DNA from: Chlorobiota bacterium
GTDB lineage: Bacteria; Bacteroidota; Bacteroidia; Bacteroidales; JAADGE01
Assembly (NCBI GenBank): GCA_013153575.1
Contig: JAADEE010000278.1
Coordinates: forward strand, 1-6,879
Length of the DNA stretch: 6,879 nt
Direction: 5' to 3'
The notes under the pieces are model-generated. The model worked only from the letters and a program-made list of their open reading frames with translations. It ran no database searches and was not told the DNA's origin. Positions 1 through 6,878 of the stretch are shown here, piece after piece. The first letter of the stretch is position 1. The number at the start of each line of letters is the position of its first letter. The translations under genes were made by a program, and so were the position numbers.

Positions 1-14
1 AAATATTAAAATAT

Positions 15-35
15 ATCTTAATTTTTTAAGATTTT
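15..35. terminator. Weak AT-rich hairpin, possible terminator of an off-window gene
   Basis: A perfect 7-bp inverted repeat (ATCTTAA at 15-21, TTAAGAT at 26-32) encloses a TTTT loop and is followed by TTT. It has only one G-C pair, so it would be a weak terminator. It could end a rightward gene lying left of the window. In DNA this AT-rich such palindromes arise by chance, so confidence is low. The rest of 1-98 holds no recognisable gene, and I found no good + strand TAnnTTTG promoter for the transporter that follows. Confidence 0.25.
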
Positions 36-98
36 ATAAAATGTTGAAGCATAAACCAAAATAATAATAACTTCGCAGGCAAATTATAAAAAGAGCAA

Positions 99-989
99 AT
101 GAGTTTTTTCAATTTAAATAAAAGATTTTGGCAATGGTTTATACTTTTGTTAGTATCTTTTATTTGGGGAGCTTCATTTATTTTAATGAAAAGAGGTTTA
201 GAAAGTTTTTCACCAATGCAACTTGGCACAATGCGAATATTTTTTGCATTTTTATTTCTATTACCTTTATTTTTTCAAAGAATAAAGAAATTCAAAAAAA
301 AGTATTTCAAACATTTAGTAATTGTTGCAATTATAGGTAATTTATTTCCTGCGGTTTTATTTGCTTTGGCACAAACAAAAGTTAGTAGTTCAATGGCAGG
401 AATGCTTAATACTATGTTTCCGTTAATTGCATTAATAATAGGTGCTGTTTTTTATGGCGACAAAACTGAAAAACACAGAATATTTGGTATAATTGTAGGG
501 CTTTTAGGAACTGTTGGAATAATATTGTCCGAAGATAGTTCTGTTGAGAATAGCAATATCTTATTTGCAGGTTTTATTGTAATAGCAACATTGTTTTATG
601 CTATAAGTATTAATGAAATTAAATTTAAACTATCGGAACTTGATGGAATAACAATTACAGTTTTTGCATTTATGATTTCAGGACCAATTGCAGGAACATA
701 TCTTCTATTTTCTGATTTTACAGAAGCATTAGCAACGCCAAATTTTTCAATAAACTTAATTTATATTATACTTTTAGCATTTGGAGGTTCAGCAGTATCA
801 GTAACATTATTTTATTTACTTCTTGATTATGTTGATGTAGTTTTTGCATCATTAACAACATATATAATTCCTATATTTGCAATTTTTTGGGGAGTTTTTG
901 ATGGCGAAAAAATAACACTTTTACAATTTGCATTTATGTTTGTTGTTTTTATAGGCATTTACCTTGTAAATAAGAAGAAAAAAATATAA
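99..989 (+). CDS. EamA/DMT-family inner-membrane transporter (RhaT/YdcZ-like permease)
   Basis: A predicted 296-residue integral membrane protein of the drug/metabolite transporter superfamily, which moves small metabolites, amino acids or drugs across the inner membrane. Hydrophobic segments fall at about residues 12-31, 42-60, 72-91, 99-118, 127-144, 155-172, 184-204, 219-241, 247-267 and 273-290. That gives ten helices, the usual two tandem five-helix EamA repeats. Typical family features are the N-terminal FIWGASF at 21-27 with the following MRIFFAF region (45-51), and the C-terminal run TTYIIPIFAIFWGVFDGE (253-270), with a lysine-rich tail (291-295) likely in the cytoplasm. Length matches the family norm of about 290-310. 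The ATG at 99 puts the first helix where the family has it; no strong Shine-Dalgarno sequence is present. rpsO begins 72 bases downstream on the same strand. Substrate cannot be told from sequence. The family call is firm, the specific function unknown. Confidence 0.92.
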   Translation: MSFFNLNKRFWQWFILLLVSFIWGASFILMKRGLESFSPMQLGTMRIFFAFLFLLPLFFQRIKKFKKKYFKHLVIVAIIGNLFPAVLFALAQTKVSSSMAGMLNTMFPLIALIIGAVFYGDKTEKHRIFGIIVGLLGTVGIILSEDSSVENSNILFAGFIVIATLFYAISINEIKFKLSELDGITITVFAFMISGPIAGTYLLFSDFTEALATPNFSINLIYIILLAFGGSAVSVTLFYLLLDYVDVVFASLTTYIIPIFAIFWGVFDGEKITLLQFAFMFVVFIGIYLVNKKKKI

Positions 990-1017
990 AAAATATTACA
1001 TACTAAATAAAAAACAT

Positions 1018-1025
1018 TATATTTG
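1018..1025 (+). promoter_or_regulatory. Bacteroidota-type -7 promoter element for rpsO
   Basis: TATATTTG matches the known Bacteroidota -7 consensus TAnnTTTG exactly and is followed by C, as is common for these promoters. It would place the transcription start near 1032 and give a leader of about 30 bases before the rpsO ATG at 1062. A -33 element is weak at best (TTAC at 996-999). It lies in the gap after the transporter gene, where I see no terminator, so some read-through into rpsO is also possible. Confidence 0.6.
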
Positions 1026-1061
1026 CACGCTTAAAATAATTTATAATCCAAAAAAATCAAA

Positions 1062-1331
1062 ATGTATTTAGACGCAGAGAAAAAAAAGGAAATTTTTGGA
1101 CAGTACGGGAAGTCTAATAATGACACCGGTTCTGTTGAGAGCCAAGTAGCATTATTTTCCTACCGTATCACGCACTTAAATGAGCATCTTAAAAAAAATA
1201 AAAAAGATCATCATACAAGAAGAGCGTTGATAATGTTAGTAGGAAAAAGAAAAAAGTTACTTAAATATTTAATGAATAAAGATGTTGTAAGATATCGTAA
1301 TTTAATTAAAGCTCTCGGATTACGTAAGTAA
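1062..1331 (+). CDS. rpsO: 30S ribosomal protein S15
   Basis: An 89-residue protein of normal S15 length. S15 is a primary binder of the 16S rRNA central domain and helps form the 30S platform and an intersubunit bridge. The family signature is intact: DTGSVESQVALF at 21-32, then Y34-R35-I36-T37-H38-L39-N40-E41-H42-L43. The conserved rRNA-contact stretch DHHTRR (49-54) follows, then LVGKRKKLLKYL (59-70) and the basic C-terminus. The start at 1062 gives the usual N-terminus (MYLDAEKK). The leader is A-rich with no Shine-Dalgarno, as is normal for Bacteroidota. The gene sits just upstream of pnp, as in many bacteria, but an intrinsic terminator separates the two. In E. coli S15 represses its own translation through a pseudoknot in its leader; nothing of that kind is visible in this short leader. 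Confidence 0.98.
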   Translation: MYLDAEKKKEIFGQYGKSNNDTGSVESQVALFSYRITHLNEHLKKNKKDHHTRRALIMLVGKRKKLLKYLMNKDVVRYRNLIKALGLRK

Positions 1332-1346
1332 TTCTTTAAGAAAAAT

Positions 1347-1374
1347 AGGCATAAATATTTTATGCCTTTTTTTT
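1347..1374 (+). terminator. Intrinsic terminator of rpsO
   Basis: A perfect 9-bp stem, AGGCATAAA (1347-1355) with TTTATGCCT (1359-1367), encloses a TAT loop. The T-run covers 1367-1374 and overlaps the base of the stem. The hairpin starts 15 bases after the rpsO stop. It should end most rpsO transcripts, so pnp would depend on read-through or its own promoter. Confidence 0.88.
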
Positions 1375-1378
1375 ATTT

Positions 1379-1386
1379 TAATTCTG
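1379..1386 (+). promoter_or_regulatory. Possible weak -7 element for pnp
   Basis: TAATTCTG followed by C matches TAnnTTTG with one mismatch (C for the second T). It lies immediately after the rpsO terminator and 54 bases before the pnp ATG, which is where a separate pnp promoter would be expected. No convincing -33 element is seen. It is supported by position more than by sequence. Confidence 0.3.
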
Positions 1387-1397
1387 CGAAAAATAAA

Positions 1398-1412
1398 GAT
1401 GTAAAGCACATC
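1398..1412 (+). promoter_or_regulatory. Small hairpin in the pnp leader
   Basis: GATGT (1398-1402) and ACATC (1408-1412) form a perfect 5-bp stem around an AAAGC loop in the untranslated region before pnp, which is otherwise A-rich and unstructured. PNPase in E. coli controls its own mRNA through a leader stem cut by RNase III. Whether this much smaller hairpin plays any comparable role is speculation, and a 5-bp stem can easily occur by chance. Confidence 0.25.
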
Positions 1413-1440
1413 ACAAACAAAAAGAACCAAAATAGAAAAG

Positions 1441-3588
1441 ATGAATATAATAACAAAGACAATTGATTTAGGTAACGGACGTGTTGTTACCATTGAAACA
1501 GGAAAATTAGCAAAACAAGCTGATGGTGCTGTTGTAGTAAAACAAGGAGATACAATGCTTTTAGCAACTGTTGTATCTGCAAAAGATGCAAAACCCGGAA
1601 CTGACTTTATGCCACTTTCGGTAGATTACAGAGAAAAATATGCTGCTGCCGGACGTTTTCCGGGAGGTTTTAGAAAAAGAGAAGGAAGACCAACTGACGA
1701 AGATATTCTTGTAGCTCGTTTAGTTGATAGAGCATTAAGACCACTTTTCCCAAGTGATTATCATGCTGATACATTTGTAAATATTGAATTAATTTCAGCT
1801 GACAGAAATAAAGAGGTTATGCCGGATGCACTTGCAGGACTTGCTGCTTCAGCTGCACTTGCTGTTAGTACAATTCCTTGGAATGGACCAATTTCCGAAG
1901 TTCGCGTAGCAAGAGTTAATGGTGAGTTTATGATAAACCCAACATTTTCAGAACTTGAAGATGCTGATATTGATATGATTATTGCTGCAACTATTGACAA
2001 TATTTTAATGGTTGAAGGTGATATGAAAGAAATTTCGGAAGAAGAAATGGTTGAAGCAATTAAATTTGGTCATGAAGAAATAAAAAGACATTGCCAAGTT
2101 CAACTTGAAATGGCAAAAGAAAAAGGTGTTCTTGAAAAAAGAGAATATAAGCACGAAGAGGATGGTGATGAAGAATTATTCGCAAATTTAGAAAAAGCAG
2201 TTTCTGATAAAATACATAAAGTTGTTCTTTCAGCACTTCCTAAACATGAAAGAGCAGAACAATTTGCTGCAATAAAAGAGGAATTTATTGAAAGCTTAGA
2301 TGTTGCAGAAGATGAAGAAGTTAATACAGGATTAATTGATATTTATTTCCATGATATTGAGAAAAAAATAGTTAGAGAAGTAGTTCTTAAAGAAAGAATA
2401 AGACTTGATGGAAGAAAACTTGACGAAATAAGACCTATTTGGAGTGAAGTTGATTATTTACCCGGAGCACATGGTTCTGCAATATTTACAAGAGGTGAAA
2501 CACAATCATTAACAACTGTAACATTAGGTTCACCACTTGATGTGCAAATAGTTGACAGACCTCTTCAACAAAGCAAAGATGCTTTTGTTTTACATTATAA
2601 CTTCTTACCATTCTCAACAGGTGATGCACGACCATACAGAGGAACAGGAAGACGTGAAATTGGTCATGGAAATTTAGCTCATAGAGCAATTGCAGCAGTA
2701 TTACCCGAAAAAGAAGATAATCCATATACAATAAGAGTTGTTTCTGATATTTTAGAATCTAATGGTTCTTCATCTATGGCAACTGTTTGTGCAGGAACTC
2801 TTGCTCTTATGGATGCAGGAATTCAGCTAAAAAAACCTGTATCAGGTATTGCAATGGGGCTTATTACTGATGAAGAAGGAAACTATGCAGTTCTTTCTGA
2901 TATTTTAGGAGATGAAGACCATTTAGGTGATATGGACTTTAAAGTTACAGGAACAGAAGATGGAATTACAGCTTGCCAAATGGATATTAAAGTTGATGGT
3001 CTTTCGTATGAAATTCTTACAAAAGCACTTATGCAAGCAAAAGAGGGTAGAGCTCACATTCTTAATGAAATGATGAAAACTATTTCTGAACCAAGAGCTG
3101 AATTAAAATCTCACACACCCGGAATAACATCTTTAATTATTCCTACTGATTTAATAGGTACTGTTATAGGACCAGGTGGAAAAATGATACAACAAATACA
3201 AAAAGATACTAATACAACAATTACTATTGAAGAAGTTGATAACTTTGGTAGTGTTACTATAATGGGACCAACACAAGATGCAATTAATGAAGCTAAAAAC
3301 TTTATTAAAGGTTTAACTGCAATACCTGAAGTTGGAACAGTTTATAAAGGAAAAGTAAAAAGCATTAAAGATTTTGGAGCTTTTGTTGAGATTTTACCCG
3401 GTAAAGATGGTTTACTCCATATTTCAGAAATTTCATGGGAAAGAACAAATAAAGTTGAAGATGTTTTAAAAGAAGGACAAGAAATTGAAGTTAAGTTAAT
3501 AGGGCTTGATCCAAAAACTAAAAAACTTAAACTTTCAAGAAAGGTTTTATTACCTCGTCCTGCAAGAAAAAAAGATGATAAAAAATAA
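1441..3588 (+). CDS. pnp: Polyribonucleotide nucleotidyltransferase (PNPase)
   Basis: A 715-residue trimeric 3'-to-5' exoribonuclease that degrades RNA by phosphorolysis, releasing nucleoside diphosphates, and can run in reverse to add tails. All domains are present: first RNase PH-like domain (about 1-230) with the RNA-channel loop F77-R78-K79-R80 and the REGRPTDED stretch (80-88); an alpha-helical linker (about 240-320); the catalytic second RNase PH-like domain (about 325-550); KH (about 560-620) with the GPGG loop at 577-580; and S1 (about 631-703) with GAFVEI at 646-651. Catalytic residues appear intact: R404-R405-E406-I407-G408-H409, phosphate-binding S443-S445, and metal-site D493, D499 and K501, which line up by recalled alignment with E. 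coli D486, D492 and K494. Length is close to the E. coli enzyme. The start at 1441 gives the standard N-terminus. It follows rpsO but has its own terminator-bounded unit. No frameshift or missing motif is seen. Confidence 0.98.
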   Translation: MNIITKTIDLGNGRVVTIETGKLAKQADGAVVVKQGDTMLLATVVSAKDAKPGTDFMPLSVDYREKYAAAGRFPGGFRKREGRPTDEDILVARLVDRALRPLFPSDYHADTFVNIELISADRNKEVMPDALAGLAASAALAVSTIPWNGPISEVRVARVNGEFMINPTFSELEDADIDMIIAATIDNILMVEGDMKEISEEEMVEAIKFGHEEIKRHCQVQLEMAKEKGVLEKREYKHEEDGDEELFANLEKAVSDKIHKVVLSALPKHERAEQFAAIKEEFIESLDVAEDEEVNTGLIDIYFHDIEKKIVREVVLKERIRLDGRKLDEIRPIWSEVDYLPGAHGSAIFTRGETQSLTTVTLGSPLDVQIVDRPLQQSKDAFVLHYNFLPFSTGDARPYRGTGRREIGHGNLAHRAIAAVLPEKEDNPYTIRVVSDILESNGSSSMATVCAGTLALMDAGIQLKKPVSGIAMGLITDEEGNYAVLSDILGDEDHLGDMDFKVTGTEDGITACQMDIKVDGLSYEILTKALMQAKEGRAHILNEMMKTISEPRAELKSHTPGITSLIIPTDLIGTVIGPGGKMIQQIQKDTNTTITIEEVDNFGSVTIMGPTQDAINEAKNFIKGLTAIPEVGTVYKGKVKSIKDFGAFVEILPGKDGLLHISEISWERTNKVEDVLKEGQEIEVKLIGLDPKTKKLKLSRKVLLPRPARKKDDKK

Positions 3589-3605
3589 TATCATTATATA
3601 ATTAA

Positions 3606-3638
3606 AAAAATCCTCAATCTTTTTGGTTGGGGATTTTT
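3606..3638 (+). terminator. Terminator of pnp, possibly bidirectional
   Basis: A 14-bp stem pairs 3606-3619 with 3625-3638 around a TTTTT loop (3620-3624). It includes CC/GG pairs and an A-tract opposite a T-tract. Two positions (3614 with 3630, 3618 with 3626) are U-G wobbles in the + strand RNA but A-C mismatches in the - strand RNA, so it folds better as the pnp terminator. The - strand copy still ends in seven Ts (complement of 3604-3610), so it may also stop the convergent methyltransferase gene, whose stop codon lies about 40 bases away. Confidence 0.85.
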
Positions 3639-3668
3639 CATTAAAACATATCTATGTATAACACTTTT

Positions 3669-3694
3669 TACTTTCAACTTTATACTTTCAACTT
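3669..3694. repeat. Short tandem duplication across the methyltransferase stop codon
   Basis: TACTTTCAACTT occurs perfectly at 3669-3680 and again at 3683-3694, a period of 14 bases. On the - strand the second copy encodes the last Lys-Leu-Lys-Val residues (177-180), and the TAA stop follows at 3682-3680. The other copy lies in the 3' untranslated region. It probably arose by replication slippage. No function is evident. Confidence 0.7.
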
Positions 3695-4222
3695 CAATCC
3701 TAACTTTCTATAAAAATCCCATAAAACGACACCCGCACTAACCGAAATATTTAATGAATGTTTTGTTCCTTCTTGTGGAATTTCAATACAGTAATCACTT
3801 ATATCTACAATGCTTTGTTGAACACCTTTAACTTCGTTTCCAAAAATTAAAGCATATTTTTCATTTTTGTTAACTTTAAAATTTTGCAACATTATGCTGT
3901 TTTCAGCTTGTTCAATTGAGGCAATTTTATATCCTTTTGATTTTAAGCTTATTATTGCTTCTTGTGTTTCTTCAAAATATTCCCAGTCAACGCTTTCAGT
4001 TGCTCCAAGTGCAGTTTTTCTAATGTCATTATGAGGCGGTTTTGCAGTAATTCCGCAAAGAATTATTTTTTCTATAAGAAAAGCATCAGAAGTTCTAAAA
4101 ACAGAACCTATATTATTCATGCTTCTAATGTTATCAAGAATAACAGTTACAGGAATTTTTAAAGTTTCTTTAAATTCTTTAATTGATTTTCTGCCTAGCT
4201 CACTATTTAAAAGTTTTCTCAT
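3680..4222 (-). CDS. TrmH/SpoU-family RNA 2'-O-methyltransferase
   Basis: A 180-residue SPOUT-class methyltransferase that transfers a methyl group from S-adenosylmethionine to a ribose 2'-OH of tRNA or rRNA, normally as a dimer with a trefoil-knot active site. The three SpoU motifs are clear. Motif 1 runs from L29-D30-N31 to N37-I38-G39-S40-V41-F42-R43-T44, with R43 the catalytic arginine position. Motif 2 is ALIFGNEVKGV at 124-134. Motif 3 is I148-P149 then S156-L157-N158-I159-S160-V161. The protein is close to a minimal catalytic domain, with no L30e-like N-terminal extension. The HNDIRKTALGATESVDW region (64-80) resembles Bacteroidota members I recall. It is transcribed alone, convergent with pnp and divergent from sucC. 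The target nucleotide is unknown: TrmH (tRNA Gm18), TrmL-like or an rRNA enzyme are all possible. The start gives the MRKL N-terminus usual for this group. The C-terminus is touched by a tandem repeat, but the reading frame is intact. Confidence 0.93.
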   Translation of the reverse strand: MRKLLNSELGRKSIKEFKETLKIPVTVILDNIRSMNNIGSVFRTSDAFLIEKIILCGITAKPPHNDIRKTALGATESVDWEYFEETQEAIISLKSKGYKIASIEQAENSIMLQNFKVNKNEKYALIFGNEVKGVQQSIVDISDYCIEIPQEGTKHSLNISVSAGVVLWDFYRKLGLKLKV

Positions 4223-4243
4223 TTGTTTTTATTATTTTCTTCG

Positions 4244-4251
4244 CAAAAGTG
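4244..4251 (-). promoter_or_regulatory. Possible -7 element for the TrmH-family gene
   Basis: Read on the - strand this is CACTTTTG followed by C, one mismatch from TAnnTTTG; a TA lies two bases further upstream. It is 22 bases before the methyltransferase ATG, at a distance that would give a very short leader. No -33 element is recognisable. Its position within the 137-base divergent gap supports it more than the match does. Confidence 0.3.
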
Positions 4252-4305
4252 TAAAAATATGTTATAAAATATTATATGTAGATTTTTTAATTAGTATAAA
4301 AAAGT

Positions 4306-4313
4306 TAAATTTG
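4306..4313 (+). promoter_or_regulatory. Bacteroidota-type -7 promoter element for sucC
   Basis: TAAATTTG fits TAnnTTTG exactly and lies 46 bases before the sucC ATG, giving an expected start near 4320 and an A-rich leader of about 40 bases. The -33 region holds only a T-run (4283-4288). Exact 8-base matches with five fixed positions are not rare in AT-rich DNA, so position is part of the argument. Confidence 0.5.
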
Positions 4314-4359
4314 GAACTTTAAAAAAATAAAAGTATAAATAAAATATAAAACAAAAGTA

Positions 4360-5547
4360 ATGAATTTACACGAATATCAAGGAAAAGAACTTCTTAAAAG
4401 TTTCGGAGTTAAAATTCAAGAGGGAATTGTTGCAGACACTCCTGAAGAAGCAGTTGAAGCTGCAAAAAAACTTACAGAGCAAACAGGTACTAGTTGGTGG
4501 GTTGTAAAAGCTCAAATACATGCAGGAGGACGTGGAAAAGGTGGCGGTGTTAAACTTGCCAAATCATTAGATGAAGTTAAAGAGTTGGCTAGCCAAATTA
4601 TAGGAATGCAACTAGTTACGCATCAAACAGGTCCTGAAGGGAAAAAAGTAAATAAAGTTTTAATTGCGCAAGATGTTTATTATCCTGGAGAAAGTGAAAC
4701 AAGTGAATATTACATGAGTGTTTTATTAAATAGAGCAACCGGAAGAAATATTGTAATGTATTCAACAGAAGGAGGAATGGATATTGAAACTGTTGCTGAA
4801 AAAACACCTCATCTTATTTATAAAGAAGAAATTGATCCTAAAGTGGGACTTCTTCCTTTCCAAGCAAGAAAAATTGCATTTAATTTAGGTTTAGAAGGAA
4901 ATGCTTTTAAAGATATGACAAAATTCGTTGCTGCTTTATATAAAGCTTATGATAGTAGTGATGCTTCAATGTTTGAAATAAATCCTGTATTAAAAACTTC
5001 AGATAACCAAATTTTAGCTGTTGACTCAAAAGTGAATCTTGATGATAATGCTTTATTCCGCCATAAAGATTTGGCAGATATGCGTGATTTAACAGAAGAA
5101 GATCCAGCAGAAGTTGAAGCAGGAAAATATAATCTTAATTTTATAAAACTTGACGGAAACGTTGGTTGTATGGTTAATGGTGCAGGTTTAGCAATGGCAA
5201 CTATGGATATTATTAAAATGTCAGGAGGTTCACCTGCAAACTTCCTTGATGTAGGAGGAACTGCAAATGCAGAAACTGTTGAAGCAGGTTTTAGAATTAT
5301 TTTGCAAGATGAAAATGTAAAAGCAATTCTTTTAAATATTTTTGGTGGTATTGTTCGTTGTGACCGTGTTGCTCAAGGTGTTGTTGATGCATACAAATCA
5401 ATAGGAGATATAAAAATTCCTGTTATTGTAAGATTACAAGGAACAAATGCTATTGAAGGTAAAGAATTAATAGATAATTCAGGATTAAAAGTTCATTCAG
5501 CAATAACTTTGCAAGAGGCTGCCGATTTAGTTAAAGAATTAGTATAA
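4360..5547 (+). CDS. sucC: Succinyl-CoA synthetase (ADP/GDP-forming) beta subunit
   Basis: A 395-residue beta subunit of the TCA-cycle enzyme that interconverts succinyl-CoA, NDP and phosphate with succinate, CoA and NTP. It works with the alpha subunit SucD, which carries the phosphohistidine. The N-terminal ATP-grasp domain (about 1-240) starts with MNLHEYQGKELL and has the nucleotide-binding KAQIHAGGRGKGGGVK at 50-65. Metal ligands N208 (in FEINPV) and D222 (in AVDSK) keep the 14-residue spacing of E. coli N199 and D213. The C-terminal CoA-ligase domain has LDGNVGCMVNGAGLAMATMD (ending before residue 283), GGSPANFLDVGG at 289-300 and NIFGGIVRCD at 326-335. It is slightly longer than the E. 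coli protein (388), mainly through a loop near residues 85-100, as in Bacteroidota homologues I recall. ATP versus GTP preference cannot be decided here. No sucD is adjacent: a strong terminator and then porV follow. Confidence 0.97.
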   Translation: MNLHEYQGKELLKSFGVKIQEGIVADTPEEAVEAAKKLTEQTGTSWWVVKAQIHAGGRGKGGGVKLAKSLDEVKELASQIIGMQLVTHQTGPEGKKVNKVLIAQDVYYPGESETSEYYMSVLLNRATGRNIVMYSTEGGMDIETVAEKTPHLIYKEEIDPKVGLLPFQARKIAFNLGLEGNAFKDMTKFVAALYKAYDSSDASMFEINPVLKTSDNQILAVDSKVNLDDNALFRHKDLADMRDLTEEDPAEVEAGKYNLNFIKLDGNVGCMVNGAGLAMATMDIIKMSGGSPANFLDVGGTANAETVEAGFRIILQDENVKAILLNIFGGIVRCDRVAQGVVDAYKSIGDIKIPVIVRLQGTNAIEGKELIDNSGLKVHSAITLQEAADLVKELV

Positions 5548-5559
5548 TTTTCTATTATT

Positions 5560-5596
5560 AAAAAATGACGTAGCATTTTTACTACGTCATTTTTTT
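5560..5596 (+). terminator. Intrinsic terminator of sucC
   Basis: A perfect 14-bp stem pairs 5560-5573 with 5582-5595 around an eight-base loop (CATTTTTA). The core ATGACGTAG/CTACGTCAT is flanked by an A-run on the left and a T-run (5590-5596) on the right, so it could also act on the opposite strand. It starts 13 bases after the sucC stop and marks sucC as a single-gene unit. Confidence 0.92.
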
Positions 5597-5637
5597 GTGT
5601 TAAATGTTATTAAATTATGTAATAAATTTTTTTTTAT

Positions 5638-5645
5638 TACGTTTG
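5638..5645 (+). promoter_or_regulatory. Bacteroidota-type -7 promoter element for porV
   Basis: TACGTTTG followed by C matches TAnnTTTG exactly. A degenerate -33 candidate (TTATG, 5615-5619) sits 18 bases upstream. The transcription start would be near 5652, giving a leader of about 25 bases. It lies just after the sucC terminator, as expected for an independent porV promoter. Confidence 0.65.
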
Positions 5646-5676
5646 CACTTTATTATTAATAAATTAATATTTTTTT

Positions 5677-6867
5677 ATGTTAAAAAAGAGTATAGTAATT
5701 TTCATTATTTTGTTGAATTTGTCATATATTAATACTTATGCGCAAGTATATGCAAATGGTCAAGAGCTTAATGCTATCACAACAGGTGTTCCATTTTTAA
5801 CTATTGCACCTGATGCTCGTTCCGGAGCAATGGGAGATGCTGGAGTTGCAACAAGTCCTGATGCTAATTCAATTCATTGGAATCCTGCAAAATATGCATT
5901 TATTGAAGATGATATAACATTAAACTTATCATATATTCCATGGTTAAGAAATTTGGTAAATGATATTAATTTCCAAAATATATCTGGTTCATATAGAATT
6001 AATGAGAATCAAGTTATAGGAGGTTCATTAATGTATTTCTCTTTAGGAAGTATGGATTTTACTAATGAAATAGGAACTGTTTTAGTTCAAGATGCAAATC
6101 CTAATGAATTTTCTTTGGATTTAGCTTATGCTTTAAAATTATCAGAGAATATGTCCGGAGGTATTGCTTTAAGGTATATACACTCAAATTTAACAGCCGG
6201 ATTTTCTCAACCCGGAAGTGCTCCAACAAAAGCAGGAAATGCAGTTGCCGGAGATATTTCATTTTATTATAAAAAAGCTTTAAATTTAGAGAATAAAAAT
6301 GGAGAATTTAGCTTTGGGGTAAATATTTCAAATCTTGGTAGTAAAATTTCTTATAGCTCTGATGCTTATTATGATGATTTTTTACCTGCAAATTTAAGGA
6401 TAGGTGCAGCATATAAATTAGAACTTGACGAATATAACTCAATAACTGCAACTTTAGATATTAATAAATTATTAGTTCCAACACCACCTGTATATGGACC
6501 TGATACCACAGCAACAGGAGAACTGGTTATGCATGGATATGATGATGATGTTTCTGTACCAGTTGGAGTATTTCAATCGTTTTATGATGCTCCCGGAGGG
6601 TTCTCAGAAGAAATGCATGAGTTAATGTATTCTGTTGGGCTTGAATATTGGTATATAAATCAGTTTGCAGTTAGAGGTGGTTATTTTGATGAACATGAAA
6701 CAAAAGGGAATAGAAAGTATTTTACATTAGGAATAGGTGTAAAATTAAATATCTTGAATTTTGATTTTGCATATGTAATACCTACTGCAGGAAGACAAAA
6801 TCCTTTAGCTAATACATTACGTTTTACTTTAGGAATTAATTTAAAAAACATTAAAAAAGAAGAATAA
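5677..6867 (+). CDS. porV: Type IX secretion system outer-membrane protein PorV (LptO)
   Basis: A 396-residue outer-membrane beta-barrel of the FadL-like fold. In the type IX secretion system PorV docks on the SprA translocon, takes cargo by its C-terminal signal domain and shuttles it to the PorU attachment complex. A signal peptide is clear: K3-K4, hydrophobic core 5-19, and a likely cut after A22 (TYA before Q23). The diagnostic N-terminal motif of the mature protein is PDARSGAMGDAGVATSPDA (45-63), then N64-S65-I66-H67-W68-N69-P70-A71-K72-Y73. The rest alternates polar and hydrophobic residues in barrel strands, and ends in TLRFTLGINLKNIKKEE. Length agrees with P. gingivalis PorV (about 390). 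The ATG follows a T-run with no Shine-Dalgarno. It has its own promoter after the sucC terminator. porU, often adjacent, is not in the window to the left. The stop lies 12 bases from the window end. The presence of this gene implies that the organism has a type IX system. Confidence 0.95.
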   Translation: MLKKSIVIFIILLNLSYINTYAQVYANGQELNAITTGVPFLTIAPDARSGAMGDAGVATSPDANSIHWNPAKYAFIEDDITLNLSYIPWLRNLVNDINFQNISGSYRINENQVIGGSLMYFSLGSMDFTNEIGTVLVQDANPNEFSLDLAYALKLSENMSGGIALRYIHSNLTAGFSQPGSAPTKAGNAVAGDISFYYKKALNLENKNGEFSFGVNISNLGSKISYSSDAYYDDFLPANLRIGAAYKLELDEYNSITATLDINKLLVPTPPVYGPDTTATGELVMHGYDDDVSVPVGVFQSFYDAPGGFSEEMHELMYSVGLEYWYINQFAVRGGYFDEHETKGNRKYFTLGIGVKLNILNFDFAYVIPTAGRQNPLANTLRFTLGINLKNIKKEE

Positions 6868-6878
6868 TTATCTTTTTT
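6853..6878 (+). terminator. Possible weak terminator of porV at window edge
   Basis: AAAAAAGA (6853-6860) and TCTTTTTT (6871-6878) can pair over 8 bp around a ten-base loop that contains the porV stop codon, ending in a T-run. The stem has a single G-C pair, and the sequence is cut off by the window end, so this may be incidental. Confidence 0.25.

Noticed and set aside
80..88. A TATAATTTG-like string on the - strand that might be a leftward promoter
   Set aside because: The spacing between TA and TTTG is three bases rather than two, and no leftward gene is visible within the window, so it cannot be supported.
26..229. A 67-codon open frame on the - strand overlapping the start of the transporter gene
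   Set aside because: It overlaps the conserved N-terminus of the EamA protein, has no recognisable family and low-complexity composition; it is best explained as chance in AT-rich DNA.
1441..1900. Apparent higher use of CGT/CGC codons near the 5' end of pnp than further along
   Set aside because: AGA codons are already mixed in within the same stretch, and the shift is small; it could not be judged real without a codon count, and no transfer is implied.
1761..2731. Open frames on the - strand inside pnp (1761-2000 and 2486-2731)
   Set aside because: They lie antisense to highly conserved PNPase domains, lack plausible protein features and follow from codon bias of the sense gene.
3962..4322. 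Two + strand open frames (3962-4162 and 4119-4322) antisense to the methyltransferase
   Set aside because: They are antisense to SpoU motif 1 and the N-terminus, and they carry no known motif or promoter; treated as shadows.
4616..4807. A 63-codon - strand open frame inside sucC
   Set aside because: It is antisense to the ATP-grasp domain of a clearly real gene and is rich in Phe, Leu and Gln from reverse reading of its codons.
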